Source of the DNA: Kiritimatiellia bacterium
GTDB taxonomy: Bacteria > Verrucomicrobiota > Kiritimatiellia > RFP12 > JAAYLN01
Direction of reading: 5' to 3'
Assembly (NCBI GenBank): GCA_017962605.1
Contig: JAGCUY010000123.1
Span: 1-56,389, forward strand
Length of the DNA stretch: 56,389 nucleotides
The stretch's first letter is position 1; each line of letters opens with the position of its first letter. A program made the translations under genes and the position numbers. The notes beneath the pieces are model-generated. The model was not told the DNA's origin. It ran no database searches and saw nothing but the letters and a program-made list of their open reading frames with translations. Positions 24,456-33,212 of the stretch are shown here, in pieces.

Positions 24456-25868
24456 ATGAAAAAGGCACTCTTCTCAACCGCAATCATCGCAGCCGCCACC
24501 GCGGCCATGGCCGACTTCGCCGTCCCGGAAGTCTCCGATGTCACGTTCAGCCAGTCGGCCAACTCGCACCGGTGCACCATCCGCTACAATCTCTCAAGCG
24601 CATCCGCGATAGTGATTGTCGATATCTGCACCAACGGCGTCTCCATCGGCGACGAGAACCTGCACTACTTCACAGGCGACTGCAACAAGGTCGTCGAGCC
24701 GGGCGAGAACAAGGTAGTCCGCTGGCAATCGGACAAGTCCTGGCCGGGCCACGAAATCGTCGGCAACAACGTCACGGCCAAGGTCTATGCGTGGGCGCTC
24801 GACAACCCGCCGGACTACATGGTCGCGGACCTTCTCGCCGAAAACACGGTGACCTACTACACCTCGACGAACGCCCTGCCTGACGGCGGCCTCACGAACG
24901 ACGTGTACCGCACCGACCGCATCGTGATGCGCCGCATCCACGCCAAGGGCGAGACCTTCACGATGGGATCGGAGGATTTGAATTCAAACGATGCCCAACG
25001 CATCCGCGAAAAAAGACACGATGCGCAGATCGACCACGACTACTGGATGGCGATTTACGAGCTGACCGGAAGGCAGTATGAACACATTTGCGGCACTGGC
25101 CGAAGGGGGGCCTATGTCTATGGAGAAGGAGGCAAGGAAGCCAATGGAGACATGCGTCCGATGCTCAACCTCTGCTATAATTACCTCCGAGAGTCTTCGG
25201 GCAATTCCGGCGATTCGACGTACCGCTACCCGAACGATCCAGCGCCCAATTCCGTGCTGGGACGGCTTCGCGCCAAGACGGGCGTCGCCTTCGACCTTCC
25301 CGGCGAGGCCGAATGGGAATACGCCTGCCGCGCCGGAACGCCGGCTGGCGGCTACTGGAACGACGGAAGCGCGTATCGGCTCATTTTCACGCAGTGCAAC
25401 ACGAGTGCCAGCGGCGGCGCCCAGAATGGCGGCACTGGCAGATGGGGTATTGATGCCAACCTGAGCCAGCTCGCCCGCTACTCCCTGAACAATGGCCAAA
25501 ACAACAAGGGAGGCTGGGGAGACTGGTGGGGCTATACAGATGCCGCAAGCGATTTAGGCAAGGCCACCGCCAAGGTCGGCAGCTACAAGCCAAACCTCTG
25601 GGGACTCTACGATATGCACGGCAACGCACCCGAAGTCTGCCTCGACTACTTCAAGGAAGACATCTCCGAAGACAACGGCGCGATCATCTCGACCGACGTC
25701 AACGGGGACGACAAGCATGTCATTCGCGGCGGTTCCTTCGACTCCGGTCCGATTTCGTGCCGCTCCGCCTCACGTGACTCCATCGCGGCGGACCACGCCT
25801 ACAACTACAGCGGCGACCTTCGGGGGTTTCAGGACGGCTGCCGCCTCGTCTGCCGAATCGGGGAGTAG
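24456..25868 (+). CDS. secreted SUMF1/FGE-sulfatase-fold protein
   Basis: 470 aa with a signal peptide (KKALFSTAIIAAATAAMA). Residues 20-130 are a beta-sandwich domain seen in front of such proteins. The C-terminal 300 residues have the formylglycine-generating-enzyme fold: TFTMGSED, DYWMAIYELTGRQY, FDLPGEAEWEYACRAGT, NLWGLYDMHGNAPEVCLD, HVIRGGSFDSGPISCRSASR and GFQDGCRLV. It lacks the clear paired active-site cysteines of true sulfatase-activating enzymes, so a binding or structural role is as likely as sulfatase maturation. No sulfatase gene is in the window. It leads the hydrolase genes, with the GH39 gene starting within 35 bp of its stop. Confidence 0.85.
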   Translation: MKKALFSTAIIAAATAAMADFAVPEVSDVTFSQSANSHRCTIRYNLSSASAIVIVDICTNGVSIGDENLHYFTGDCNKVVEPGENKVVRWQSDKSWPGHEIVGNNVTAKVYAWALDNPPDYMVADLLAENTVTYYTSTNALPDGGLTNDVYRTDRIVMRRIHAKGETFTMGSEDLNSNDAQRIREKRHDAQIDHDYWMAIYELTGRQYEHICGTGRRGAYVYGEGGKEANGDMRPMLNLCYNYLRESSGNSGDSTYRYPNDPAPNSVLGRLRAKTGVAFDLPGEAEWEYACRAGTPAGGYWNDGSAYRLIFTQCNTSASGGAQNGGTGRWGIDANLSQLARYSLNNGQNNKGGWGDWWGYTDAASDLGKATAKVGSYKPNLWGLYDMHGNAPEVCLDYFKEDISEDNGAIISTDVNGDDKHVIRGGSFDSGPISCRSASRDSIAADHAYNYSGDLRGFQDGCRLVCRIGE

Positions 25869-25900
25869 CCATGACACTGGGATCTGAAAGGTTCCCAAAA

Positions 25901-27319
25901 ATGCGCGTTATGACAACTATTGCCGCCCTTATGCCGGCTTGCGTTGCCCTGTCGGCGACGGAATCACCGGAAAGCCGTATCGAAACGCCGACGCTGCAGG
26001 TCGATTTCGGCAAGGCGAAAGGCCCTGTCCGCCCCGTCAACGGGGTCGGACAGGGTCCGATCCTCGGATTCGACGACTTCTCGATGTTCCACTACCTCAA
26101 GGAGGCCGGGATTCCGTATTCGCGGCTCCACGATGTCGGCGGCCCCTTCGGGAAGAACATTTTCGTGGACATCCCGAACCTCTTCCGCGACTTCGACGCG
26201 GACGAGAACGACCCTGCCAACTACGACTTCGCCTTCACGGACCTGCTGATGAAGGCGCTTGTCGAGAACGGCATTGAGCCGTATTTCCGCCTCGGCGTGA
26301 CGATCGAGAACGCCTGCGGCGTCAAGGCCTACCGCATCTTCCCGCCGAAGGACTACGGGAAGTGGGCGCGAATCTGCGAGCACGTGATCGCGCACTACAC
26401 GGAGGGCTGGGCGGACGGCTTCCGCTACAAGATCACCTACTGGGAAATCTGGAACGAGCCGGACAACAACATCGACAACCAGTGCGTGAAGCCCTTCCGC
26501 AATCTCAACTGGTGGGGGACGTTCGACGAATACCTCGACTTCTACGAGGTCGCGGCGAAACACCTGAAGGGCCGGTTCCCCAACATCAAGATTGGCGGCT
26601 ACGGCCACTGCGGCTTCTACGCCATCACGAGGCCCAAGGAACTGTGGGGCCAATGGGGCAGCGACGTGGGCCACTATCTCAAGTGCTTCGACGAGTTCCT
26701 CGTCCGCGCAAAGGAGAGGGAATTCCCGCTCGACTTCTTCTCGATGCACATCTACTCCGACGTGCCGACGGCGGCCATCCACGTTGACTACGCCCGCAAG
26801 CGCCTCGACGAAGCCGGCTTCGGAAACGTGGAACTGCACGTGAACGAGTGGCTGCCGCACAACAACATGAAGAACCTCGGCACGGACTTCCAGGCGGCCG
26901 AAATCGCCGCAATTCTGGCCTTGTTCCAGGAGAAGGGCCTCGACATTGGCTGCATCTACGACGCGAAATGCGGGGCGGATCCCTACTCCCCGCTCTTCAA
27001 CGCCATGACGTGCGAGCCGTTCTTGGCCTACTACGACTTCATGGCGTTCAAGGAACTCCGCGACCTCGGAACGTCCGTCGCCTGCAAGGTTGACGACGGT
27101 CTTTACGCGACGGCGGCCACGGATGGCAAGGGGTGCGGCGCGGTCCTCGTCGCAAACCCTGACCCCGACAAGGCGCGGAAGCTGGTCTGCGACTTCGGCG
27201 GTTGGGATGTGGTCTCGTGGCGGATGATCGGCAACGGGAAGCGGCTGGAAGCGGTTGACGCCTTGGCGGAAATCCCCCCGTCCACCACGTTGCTGATGAC
27301 GGCAAAGCGCCGGAATTGA
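25901..27319 (+). CDS. secreted glycoside hydrolase family 39-like
   Basis: Clan GH-A retaining hydrolase, probably beta-xylosidase-like, 472 aa. I chose the ATG at 25901 because it gives a signal peptide (MRVMTTIAALMPACVALSA) and has AAAGG 9 nt upstream; an ATG 30 nt earlier is possible. The TIM barrel shows PYSRLHDVGGPFG, the acid/base glutamate in YWEIWNEPDNN and the probable nucleophile glutamate in VELHVNEWLPHNN. A short C-terminal beta domain follows. It sits between the SUMF1-like gene and a GH50-like gene and belongs to the carbohydrate locus. The GH39 call rests on overall pattern. Confidence 0.78.
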   Translation: MRVMTTIAALMPACVALSATESPESRIETPTLQVDFGKAKGPVRPVNGVGQGPILGFDDFSMFHYLKEAGIPYSRLHDVGGPFGKNIFVDIPNLFRDFDADENDPANYDFAFTDLLMKALVENGIEPYFRLGVTIENACGVKAYRIFPPKDYGKWARICEHVIAHYTEGWADGFRYKITYWEIWNEPDNNIDNQCVKPFRNLNWWGTFDEYLDFYEVAAKHLKGRFPNIKIGGYGHCGFYAITRPKELWGQWGSDVGHYLKCFDEFLVRAKEREFPLDFFSMHIYSDVPTAAIHVDYARKRLDEAGFGNVELHVNEWLPHNNMKNLGTDFQAAEIAAILALFQEKGLDIGCIYDAKCGADPYSPLFNAMTCEPFLAYYDFMAFKELRDLGTSVACKVDDGLYATAATDGKGCGAVLVANPDPDKARKLVCDFGGWDVVSWRMIGNGKRLEAVDALAEIPPSTTLLMTAKRRN

Positions 27320-27331
27320 CGGCAAAGCGGC

Positions 27332-27399
27332 GGACGCGCCGTGGGCGCGTCCCTACCGGAGGTTAAGGGCGCTGGTAGGGACGTTTCCACGAAACGTCC
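27332..27399. repeat. REP-like double hairpin between hydrolase genes
   Basis: The first hairpin, 27332-27352, is GGACGCGCC-GTG-GGCGCGTCC. The second, 27379-27399, is GGACGTTTC-CAC-GAAACGTCC. CGTCCCTACC at 27348-27357 pairs with GGTAGGGACG at 27374-27383, linking the two. This is the layout of paired REP sequences. It fills most of the 112-bp gap after the GH39 stop. Confidence 0.8.
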
Positions 27400-27431
27400 G
27401 GTTGGACAACAAACAGAATGGAGTTAACAGC

Positions 27432-29504
27432 ATGAAGAGGATGATGTGTCTTGCCGTCGCCGCAATCGCGGCGGCGGGGATGTGCCGCGCAAGCGAACTG
27501 AAAATCTGGCCCCGCGAGGGGATGACGCCGGAGTGGGATCCCAAGGTCTGCACCGTCGAGGTCGTGGATGGCGCGGTGCGCGTCACCGTGGGCGAGAAGA
27601 AGGCGACCTGGCCAGGGGTGTTCTTCCCCCTTCCCAGGGATGGCCGCGACCTCGGCGCATTCGCCCGCATCGACGTGGTTGTGACGAACCTCACGGACAT
27701 TCCCGTGACGGTCGGGCTGTCGGTGAAGTCCGAAGGCACTGGGCAGCGCAACCGGCCCATCCGCCTTGCGCCGCACGGCTGCGGGACGATCCGCGACCAC
27801 ATCGACACGACCGTCCTGCTCGACCGCAAGGTCGAGATGACGGGGCTGCGCCACGGCCCCGCCGTGGCGGGCGACAAGGGCCTCTTCGACGCTGGGCGCA
27901 TCACAGGGTGCCATATCTACGTGCAAAGGCCGCCCTGCCCGCAGACCTTCGCCGTGCTGGAGGTGACGGCCCGCGGGGAGGCTGACAAGACGGAAACCCT
28001 CAGGGCCGACGACTTCCTCCCGGTCATGGACGAATACGGCCAGCCGCGCCACGGCGACTGGCCCGGCAAGGTCCAATGCGACGCCGACCTCGAAAAGGCG
28101 CGCGAAGAAGAAGAGGCGTGGCTGGCCGCGCATCCCCCGTTTGCCGACCGCGACAAGTGGGGCGGATGGACGAAGGGCCCGCAGCTCAGGGCCACGGGCG
28201 CGTTCCGCACCGAGAAGGTCGATGGCAAGTGGTGGCTCGTCGATCCCGACGGGCGCCTCTTCTGGTCGCACGGCATCGACTGCGTCGGCGAACGCAACGG
28301 GCACACCCGCATCAGCGACCGCGAGGCGCTCTTCAGCCCCTTCAACGAGGGGTTCAACGGCCCGTTCCAGGACTGCGAGGGCTGGATGCGCGGAAGCGAC
28401 AAGGAGTTCAACAAGGCCGCGAAGACCTACAACTTCGCGCTCGCGAACATCCGGCGCAAATACATCCATTCGTGGGGCGGCGTCTGGAAGTACGGCGAAC
28501 TCGCACACCGACGGCTCCACGCCTGGGGCATGAACACAGTCGGCGACTGGTCGCACATCGACCACAGCCTCATGCACAAGACTCCATACACCGTGGACTG
28601 CACGGCGGGGATCACGGAGATCGAGGGAAACCGCGGCTACATGGCCGACCCCTTCGCGCCGGACTTCGAGCCGAAGCTCGTGAGCGCCCTCGCGGGGCTG
28701 CGTAAGGCCGGCGTGACGGACGACCCATGGTGCATCGGCATCTTCGTGAACAACGAGATGATCTGGGGGGAGGACGACCGGGCGCTGGGCCGCGCCGTCG
28801 TCCGCTCGCCGGCCGACCAGCCCGTCAAGATCGAGATGCTGAACCGCCTCATGGAAAAATACGGGGACATCGAATCCCTGAACGCCGCCTGGGGGACGGA
28901 CTACGCCTCCTGGGACGCGGCTCTCGCCTCCACGACCGTGCCTGACGAGGAGAAGGCGGGGGAAGACCTCGAGGAATGCCACCGCATCGTCGCCGAGGAG
29001 TATTTCGCACGCGTCGCGGCCATCGTCCACCGCGAGGCGCCGGGGCGGCTCTACCTAGGCTGCCGGTTTGCCGAGCTGAAATGCGGCGAAGTCGCCTACC
29101 GCATGGCGGCGAGATATTGCGACGTGCTGACCGCCAACATCTACATGCCACTGCCGGTGCCTCACCACGGGCACGAGCCGGGGTTTCCGGACTGCCCGAT
29201 GCTGGTGGGCGAGTTCTACTTCCAGGCGAGGGGAACGGGCTACTTCGGACCCGGCGAATCGAAGTTCACGCAAGAGGAGCGCAGGGTCATGTACCGCGAC
29301 TACGTCGAGTGCGCGCTCCGCGACCCGCGCTTCGTCGGGACGCACTGGTTCCGCTGGGGCGACCAGCCGCTGACGGGGCGGGGGCTGGACGGCGAAAACT
29401 TCTCCTGCGGGTTCATCGACATCTGCGACAGCCCATACTGGGAACTCGTCGAGGCCGCGCGCGAGGTAGGAGCCGAGATGTATCCGCTGCGGTATGGCCA
29501 GTGA
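27432..29504 (+). CDS. secreted GH50-like glycoside hydrolase (agarase/galactosidase type)
   Basis: 690 aa from the ATG at 27432, preceded by TGGAG and followed by a signal peptide (KRMMCLAVAAIAAAGMCRA). Residues 20-200 are a beta-sandwich, carbohydrate-binding-like domain. The TIM barrel opens with DGKWWLVDPDGRLFWSHGID, as in GH50 beta-agarases. The acid/base region is GIFVNNEMIWG and the probable nucleophile is in MLVGEFYFQARGTG. The C-terminus shows FVGTHWFRWGDQPLTG. Substrate is inferred to be a galactan-type or related polysaccharide, but GH42-like activity cannot be excluded. It stands in the same hydrolase run as the GH39 and GH28 genes. Confidence 0.72.
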   Translation: MKRMMCLAVAAIAAAGMCRASELKIWPREGMTPEWDPKVCTVEVVDGAVRVTVGEKKATWPGVFFPLPRDGRDLGAFARIDVVVTNLTDIPVTVGLSVKSEGTGQRNRPIRLAPHGCGTIRDHIDTTVLLDRKVEMTGLRHGPAVAGDKGLFDAGRITGCHIYVQRPPCPQTFAVLEVTARGEADKTETLRADDFLPVMDEYGQPRHGDWPGKVQCDADLEKAREEEEAWLAAHPPFADRDKWGGWTKGPQLRATGAFRTEKVDGKWWLVDPDGRLFWSHGIDCVGERNGHTRISDREALFSPFNEGFNGPFQDCEGWMRGSDKEFNKAAKTYNFALANIRRKYIHSWGGVWKYGELAHRRLHAWGMNTVGDWSHIDHSLMHKTPYTVDCTAGITEIEGNRGYMADPFAPDFEPKLVSALAGLRKAGVTDDPWCIGIFVNNEMIWGEDDRALGRAVVRSPADQPVKIEMLNRLMEKYGDIESLNAAWGTDYASWDAALASTTVPDEEKAGEDLEECHRIVAEEYFARVAAIVHREAPGRLYLGCRFAELKCGEVAYRMAARYCDVLTANIYMPLPVPHHGHEPGFPDCPMLVGEFYFQARGTGYFGPGESKFTQEERRVMYRDYVECALRDPRFVGTHWFRWGDQPLTGRGLDGENFSCGFIDICDSPYWELVEAAREVGAEMYPLRYGQ

Positions 29505-29547
29505 TACACCCGCCGAGAACCAGTAGCACAGCCAACGGATCACTGCC

Positions 29548-31536
29548 ATGAACGACTCAGGCTGCAGACATGCGGATTTCGACATCCGCGACTTCGGCGC
29601 GCGCATGGAAATCGCGCCCGCCGCGAACCGGGCGGCCATCAACCGGGCCATTGAGGCGGCCTCCGGCGCCGGCGGGGGGCGCGTAGTCGTCCCACCCGGC
29701 GAATGGCGCACCGGAACCATCGAACTCCGAAGCGGCGTCGAGCTGCATCTCGAAAAGGGCGCCGTCATCAAGGGGAGCGACCGCCAGGCCGACTACAACG
29801 CGGACGACATCTTCCCCGAAAACTTCAACTCCGTCGGCGAAGAGTGGAGCGGGGGACACCTAATCCTCGCCTACAGGGCGGAAGACGTCGCCATTACCGG
29901 CGAGGGCGTCATCGACGGCAACGGCGGCGCCTTCTTCGGCGACACGCAGGAGGACGGCTGGTTCCCCGCCTACAAATACGGCATCAAGCTCCACCCCCTT
30001 GACCGCGACTGGTTCCGTCCCGGGCCAATGGTCACGTTTCTTCTTTCAAAGCGAATCCGGCTGGAGGGCGTCACGCTGCGAAACACTCCGTGCTGGACGG
30101 CCCATTTCCGCTGCTGCGAGGGGCTGGTGGCGCAAGGCGTGACCATCGACGCCGACCGCGAGATCGCCAACTCCGACGGCTTCTCAATCGACTGCACGCG
30201 CGACGTGCGCATCGCCGACTGCGTCGTCAAGACCGGCGACGACGGCTTCGCCATCCGCGCGAGCTGCCCATTGCACGCGGACGAGCACCCATGCGAAAAC
30301 ATCAGCGTCGAGAACTGCGATGTCTGGAGCTGCTGCTATGGCGTCAGGTTCGGCGTCGGCACCGGCATGATTCGTAACGTTTCCTTCGACAACTGCCGAT
30401 TCCACGAGTCGGTGGACGGCTTCAGCTTCACACCAGCCTGGATCAACGCCGAGAAGAACGTTTACATCGAGAACATACGTGTCCGCAACTGCGTCTCCGT
30501 GGAAAGCCTGCGCCCCGTCAACATCGCGATGCCGACGGGCGACTCGCGCGTCGCGGACATCCTCTTTGAAAACTGCCGCTTCGAGGCGCTGCTGCCCTCC
30601 CGCATTCGCGGCACAGTGCAAGGCCGGGTCGAGGACATTCGCTTCAAGGTCTGCTCCTACCGGCAGATCGGCGCTGTGCGCGTCCGCCAGGGGCATGCGT
30701 GGCTCCGCGAAAACAAGAAGCGGAACCGCGACTTCCTGGAGATGGACGGCACCGTCGGGAAAGTCGAGACCGAGGACTGCGACCCGCCGCCGCTAGGGAC
30801 GCGCGGCGTCCTGCTTCTCTCCTTCGACGACCGCAACTTCGCCGGCTGGGAATCCGCCCGCCCGCTTTTCGCCAAATACGGGGCCCGCGCGACCTTCTTC
30901 GTTTCAGGCCAGATCGACGATGATTCGGTGCGCATCCTCAAGCACCTCTCCTCGGACGGCCATTCAATCGGCCTCCACGGCCTGAACCACCTCGACGCCG
31001 ACGCCGCATTGGAGGAACTTGGGGCCGAGCGCTACTACGAAGAGGAAGTATGGCCGCAGGTCGATTGCGCGCGCAAGGCATACGTGCCATTCGAGACATT
31101 CGCCTACCCGAACTGCCGGTGCAGCGACAAAACAGACGCACTTCTGCGGGAAAAGGGCTTCGAGCATGTCCGCGGCGGCGTGAGGGGCGCGACGCCCTAC
31201 GACCTCGAAGGGGTGAAGCAGGCGGACCGCAAGCCGCTCGTCACGAACGACGCCGTCTTTTTCCCGGCCTCTGAGCTGACAAAACGCTTCCGTATCGACA
31301 CCATCATCGTCGGCGAGGCATACCACACCGACATCGAGGAGATACGCGCTTGCCTGCGCCGCGCCGCTGAACGCAGGGAAGTGCTTTGCATCACCTCGCA
31401 TGACATCGCGCCTGGCGCCGGGCACATCAACATGAAGACGGAGTGGCTGGAGACGATTCTGGCGACCGCCTCCGAGTGCGGCCTGGCCATAATCGGCTTC
31501 GACGAACTTCCGCACGCCGAGTCCGCGTCCACATGA
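29548..31536 (+). CDS. GH28-type pectinase fused to NodB-like deacetylase
   Basis: 662 aa, two catalytic modules. Residues 1-400 form a right-handed beta-helix of the polygalacturonase family: NSDGFSID, TGDDGFAIRA and repeated ISVENCDVW and VSFDNCRFH coils, with the acidic pairs of GH28. Residues about 425-655 form a polysaccharide deacetylase-like (NodB/CE4) domain: GVLLLSFDDRNFAGW, ARATFFVSGQIDD, GHSIGLHGLNHLDAD, FAYPNCRCSD and CITSHDIAPG. The start MNDSGCRHADFDIRDFGA has no signal peptide, unlike its secreted neighbours, so it may act on imported oligosaccharides in the cytoplasm. The fusion suggests coupled de-esterification/deacetylation and cleavage. Confidence 0.82.
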   Translation: MNDSGCRHADFDIRDFGARMEIAPAANRAAINRAIEAASGAGGGRVVVPPGEWRTGTIELRSGVELHLEKGAVIKGSDRQADYNADDIFPENFNSVGEEWSGGHLILAYRAEDVAITGEGVIDGNGGAFFGDTQEDGWFPAYKYGIKLHPLDRDWFRPGPMVTFLLSKRIRLEGVTLRNTPCWTAHFRCCEGLVAQGVTIDADREIANSDGFSIDCTRDVRIADCVVKTGDDGFAIRASCPLHADEHPCENISVENCDVWSCCYGVRFGVGTGMIRNVSFDNCRFHESVDGFSFTPAWINAEKNVYIENIRVRNCVSVESLRPVNIAMPTGDSRVADILFENCRFEALLPSRIRGTVQGRVEDIRFKVCSYRQIGAVRVRQGHAWLRENKKRNRDFLEMDGTVGKVETEDCDPPPLGTRGVLLLSFDDRNFAGWESARPLFAKYGARATFFVSGQIDDDSVRILKHLSSDGHSIGLHGLNHLDADAALEELGAERYYEEEVWPQVDCARKAYVPFETFAYPNCRCSDKTDALLREKGFEHVRGGVRGATPYDLEGVKQADRKPLVTNDAVFFPASELTKRFRIDTIIVGEAYHTDIEEIRACLRRAAERREVLCITSHDIAPGAGHINMKTEWLETILATASECGLAIIGFDELPHAESAST

Positions 31537-31540
31537 AGTG

Positions 31541-31611
31541 GTGGGAGGGACGGGCTTCGTCCCGTCTGCGGCTGCGACAAAGCGCGGCCCTCCCAGCCGC
31601 CACCTGGCGGC
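31541..31611. repeat. compound palindromic repeat after GH28 gene
   Basis: TGGGAGGG at 31542-31549 pairs with CCCTCCCA at 31588-31595. Inside is GACGGG/CCCGTC (31549-31566), and just outside is GCCGCCACCTGGCGGC (31596-31611). It lies in the 137-bp gap before the SGNH-like gene and resembles the REP-like pair at 27332-27399 in layout, not in sequence. Confidence 0.65.
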
Positions 31612-31657
31612 TGCGGACGCGCCGCCGCTTCCGCCGTTTGCGCCGTCGGAGCGGTTG

Positions 31658-31666
31658 TGGTACCAT
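31658..31666 (+). promoter_or_regulatory. weak extended -10 box before SGNH-like gene
   Basis: TGGTACCAT, one of the TGGTANNAT series, ends 7 nt before the ATG at 31674. The -10 hexamer is poor, so this is tentative. Confidence 0.3.
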
Positions 31667-31673
31667 TGAAAAG

Positions 31674-32459
31674 ATGAAAAACATGAAAATCACCTCCTGC
31701 CTCTCTTCCATTGTGCCTCCCGCCGCAGTCGCCGCAGCGGCCGTCCTTGCTTCAACCGCCGCCGCCGAGCAAACCGACGCCCAGAGAATGGGCGCGGAGG
31801 AGATGAACAAAGGCGCCACCCTGGCCGCACCCGACCATTCCACTGGCGGCTCCTTCAAGGTGCTGGTTTACGGCAACTCCATCGCTCTCCATGGCCCCGC
31901 GCCGCAAATCGGCTGGACGAACAACTGGGGCATGGCCGCCAGCGCCCGCGAGAAGGACTTCGCCCACTTGCTCGTCGCCGACCTGGAGGCGAAGCGCGGT
32001 GAGAAGGCCGATCTGCGCATCCGCAATCTTGCGTCGCTCGAGCGCAACTTCAAGGTCGACCTGTCAGACTTCGCGGAGCTGGCCGAAGACGTCGCCTGGG
32101 CGCCGGACTACGTGGTGATCGCCATCGGCGAGAACGCGAAGAACCTCGACGACGAGTCGAAGCCCATCTACAAGGACTTCCTCGTCTCGCTGGCGCGGCC
32201 GCTCGTCAATTGCGCAAGCAAGCCACTGGTCGTGATGCGCTCACCCTTCTGGCGCAACGTCCCCAAGGCCGAATGCACCGCCGCGGCCGCCGCCGAGGTG
32301 GGGGCGATTTACGTCGATGCCAGCCCGCTTGGCGACGTGGCCGAGAACAAGGCGATTGGGCTGTTCGCCCACAACGGGGTCGCCAACCACCCTGGCGATT
32401 TGGGTATGAGGCGGCTTGCCGACCTCATCCTCGCGGGATTCTCCTCAGCCGCGCACTGA
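31674..32459 (+). CDS. secreted SGNH-like hydrolase/lipase
   Basis: 261 aa from the ATG at 31674, which gives a signal peptide (SSIVPPAAVAAAAVLASTAAA). The motifs match an SGNH/GDSL fold: KVLVYGNSIALHG (block I, with Ser), DYVVIAIGENAKNL (block III, GxN-like) and HPGDLGMRRLADLI (block V, with Asp/His as in HPxxxG). Such enzymes are often carbohydrate acetyl esterases in hydrolase loci; that role is inferred from context. A long in-frame extension upstream runs through the palindromic repeat and is not used. Its 3' end overlaps the convergent methyltransferase gene by 15 nt. Confidence 0.8.
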   Translation: MKNMKITSCLSSIVPPAAVAAAAVLASTAAAEQTDAQRMGAEEMNKGATLAAPDHSTGGSFKVLVYGNSIALHGPAPQIGWTNNWGMAASAREKDFAHLLVADLEAKRGEKADLRIRNLASLERNFKVDLSDFAELAEDVAWAPDYVVIAIGENAKNLDDESKPIYKDFLVSLARPLVNCASKPLVVMRSPFWRNVPKAECTAAAAAEVGAIYVDASPLGDVAENKAIGLFAHNGVANHPGDLGMRRLADLILAGFSSAAH

Positions 32460-33203
32460 TTCGGCGCGCAGGATTACCGGCGAGCCGCAGAGGGCCGTGA
32501 GACCCACTGCGCGGCAGCAGCCTTCCAGCAGCGCCGAAAGCCCGGCGCACTTCAGCGCCCTGTGCAGCGCCATCGGCAGCGCGAACTGTTTCCGCCGCGC
32601 CACGATGCGCGCGCCTGTGGCCGCGAAGGCGTCCGTAACTTCGCGGTGCTTGAACAGCCGCCAGTGGCGCGTGTTCTTCTCCAGTTTCTTCTTCGCCGCG
32701 AACAGCATCGGAGCTATGGCGTTCACGCTCTGGCTCGTGGGATAGTCGCAGATGACCGGGCCGCGCGAGACGCGGCACAGTTCGCGCACCAGCTGCTCCC
32801 ACTGCTCGCAGTGGGTGAGGAGCCGGAAGCAGATGACTACGTCAAAGGACTTGTCGGGGAAGGGCAGCTCGATTACGTTGCCCACCTTGAACTCGGCGCG
32901 TCCTGACGAGGTGAGGTCGCGGACGCGGTGCTCGCAGCTCTTCGCGCTCCCGAGGACGGTGACGCGCCAGCCGTCGTCAGCAAGCGGGTGCGCCAGCTGG
33001 CCATGGCCGCCGCCAACATCGAGCAGCGTGCCGCGTTCGAGTCCGGCGAGGAGCTTGCGCGTCAGGCGCGTCTGCACGTCTAGCATCCATGCGCCCGTCT
33101 TGCCGCGGAAGCGCGTGGCGTAGTCATCGTTGGAGGTTTCGATGTCGGCCGTTTCGGGGAATGGCGACCAGGTGTCTCCCTTGTCTTTGGTGTGGTCAGG
33201 CAT
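32445..33203 (-). CDS. class I SAM-dependent methyltransferase
   Basis: 252 aa. The methyltransferase-11 type core has motif I GTLLDVGGGHGQLAHPL, an acidic post-I strand replaced by VTVLGSA, then IELPFPDKSFDVVICFRLLTHCEQWEQLVRELCRV with GPVICDYPT. The usual Asp/Glu that binds the ribose of SAM after beta-2 is not obvious. The C-terminal 80 residues have a partly hydrophobic character. The substrate is unknown; lipid, quinone or glycan methylation are all possible. It starts 9 nt after the dnaG stop on the same strand, so it is likely the last gene of a cvpA-dnaG-methyltransferase operon. Confidence 0.82.
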   Translation of the reverse strand: MPDHTKDKGDTWSPFPETADIETSNDDYATRFRGKTGAWMLDVQTRLTRKLLAGLERGTLLDVGGGHGQLAHPLADDGWRVTVLGSAKSCEHRVRDLTSSGRAEFKVGNVIELPFPDKSFDVVICFRLLTHCEQWEQLVRELCRVSRGPVICDYPTSQSVNAIAPMLFAAKKKLEKNTRHWRLFKHREVTDAFAATGARIVARRKQFALPMALHRALKCAGLSALLEGCCRAVGLTALCGSPVILRAESVRG

Positions 33204-33212
33204 GTTGGTGTG

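Noticed and set aside
24456..25868. A true formylglycine-generating enzyme
   Set aside because: The fold matches, but I could not locate the paired catalytic cysteines and no sulfatase gene is nearby, so only the fold is called.
25964..29030. Two minus-strand frames of 453 and 555 codons opposite the GH39 and GH50-like genes
   Set aside because: They have no recognisable domain, and the opposite strand carries clear active-site motifs. Long antisense frames are expected at this GC content.
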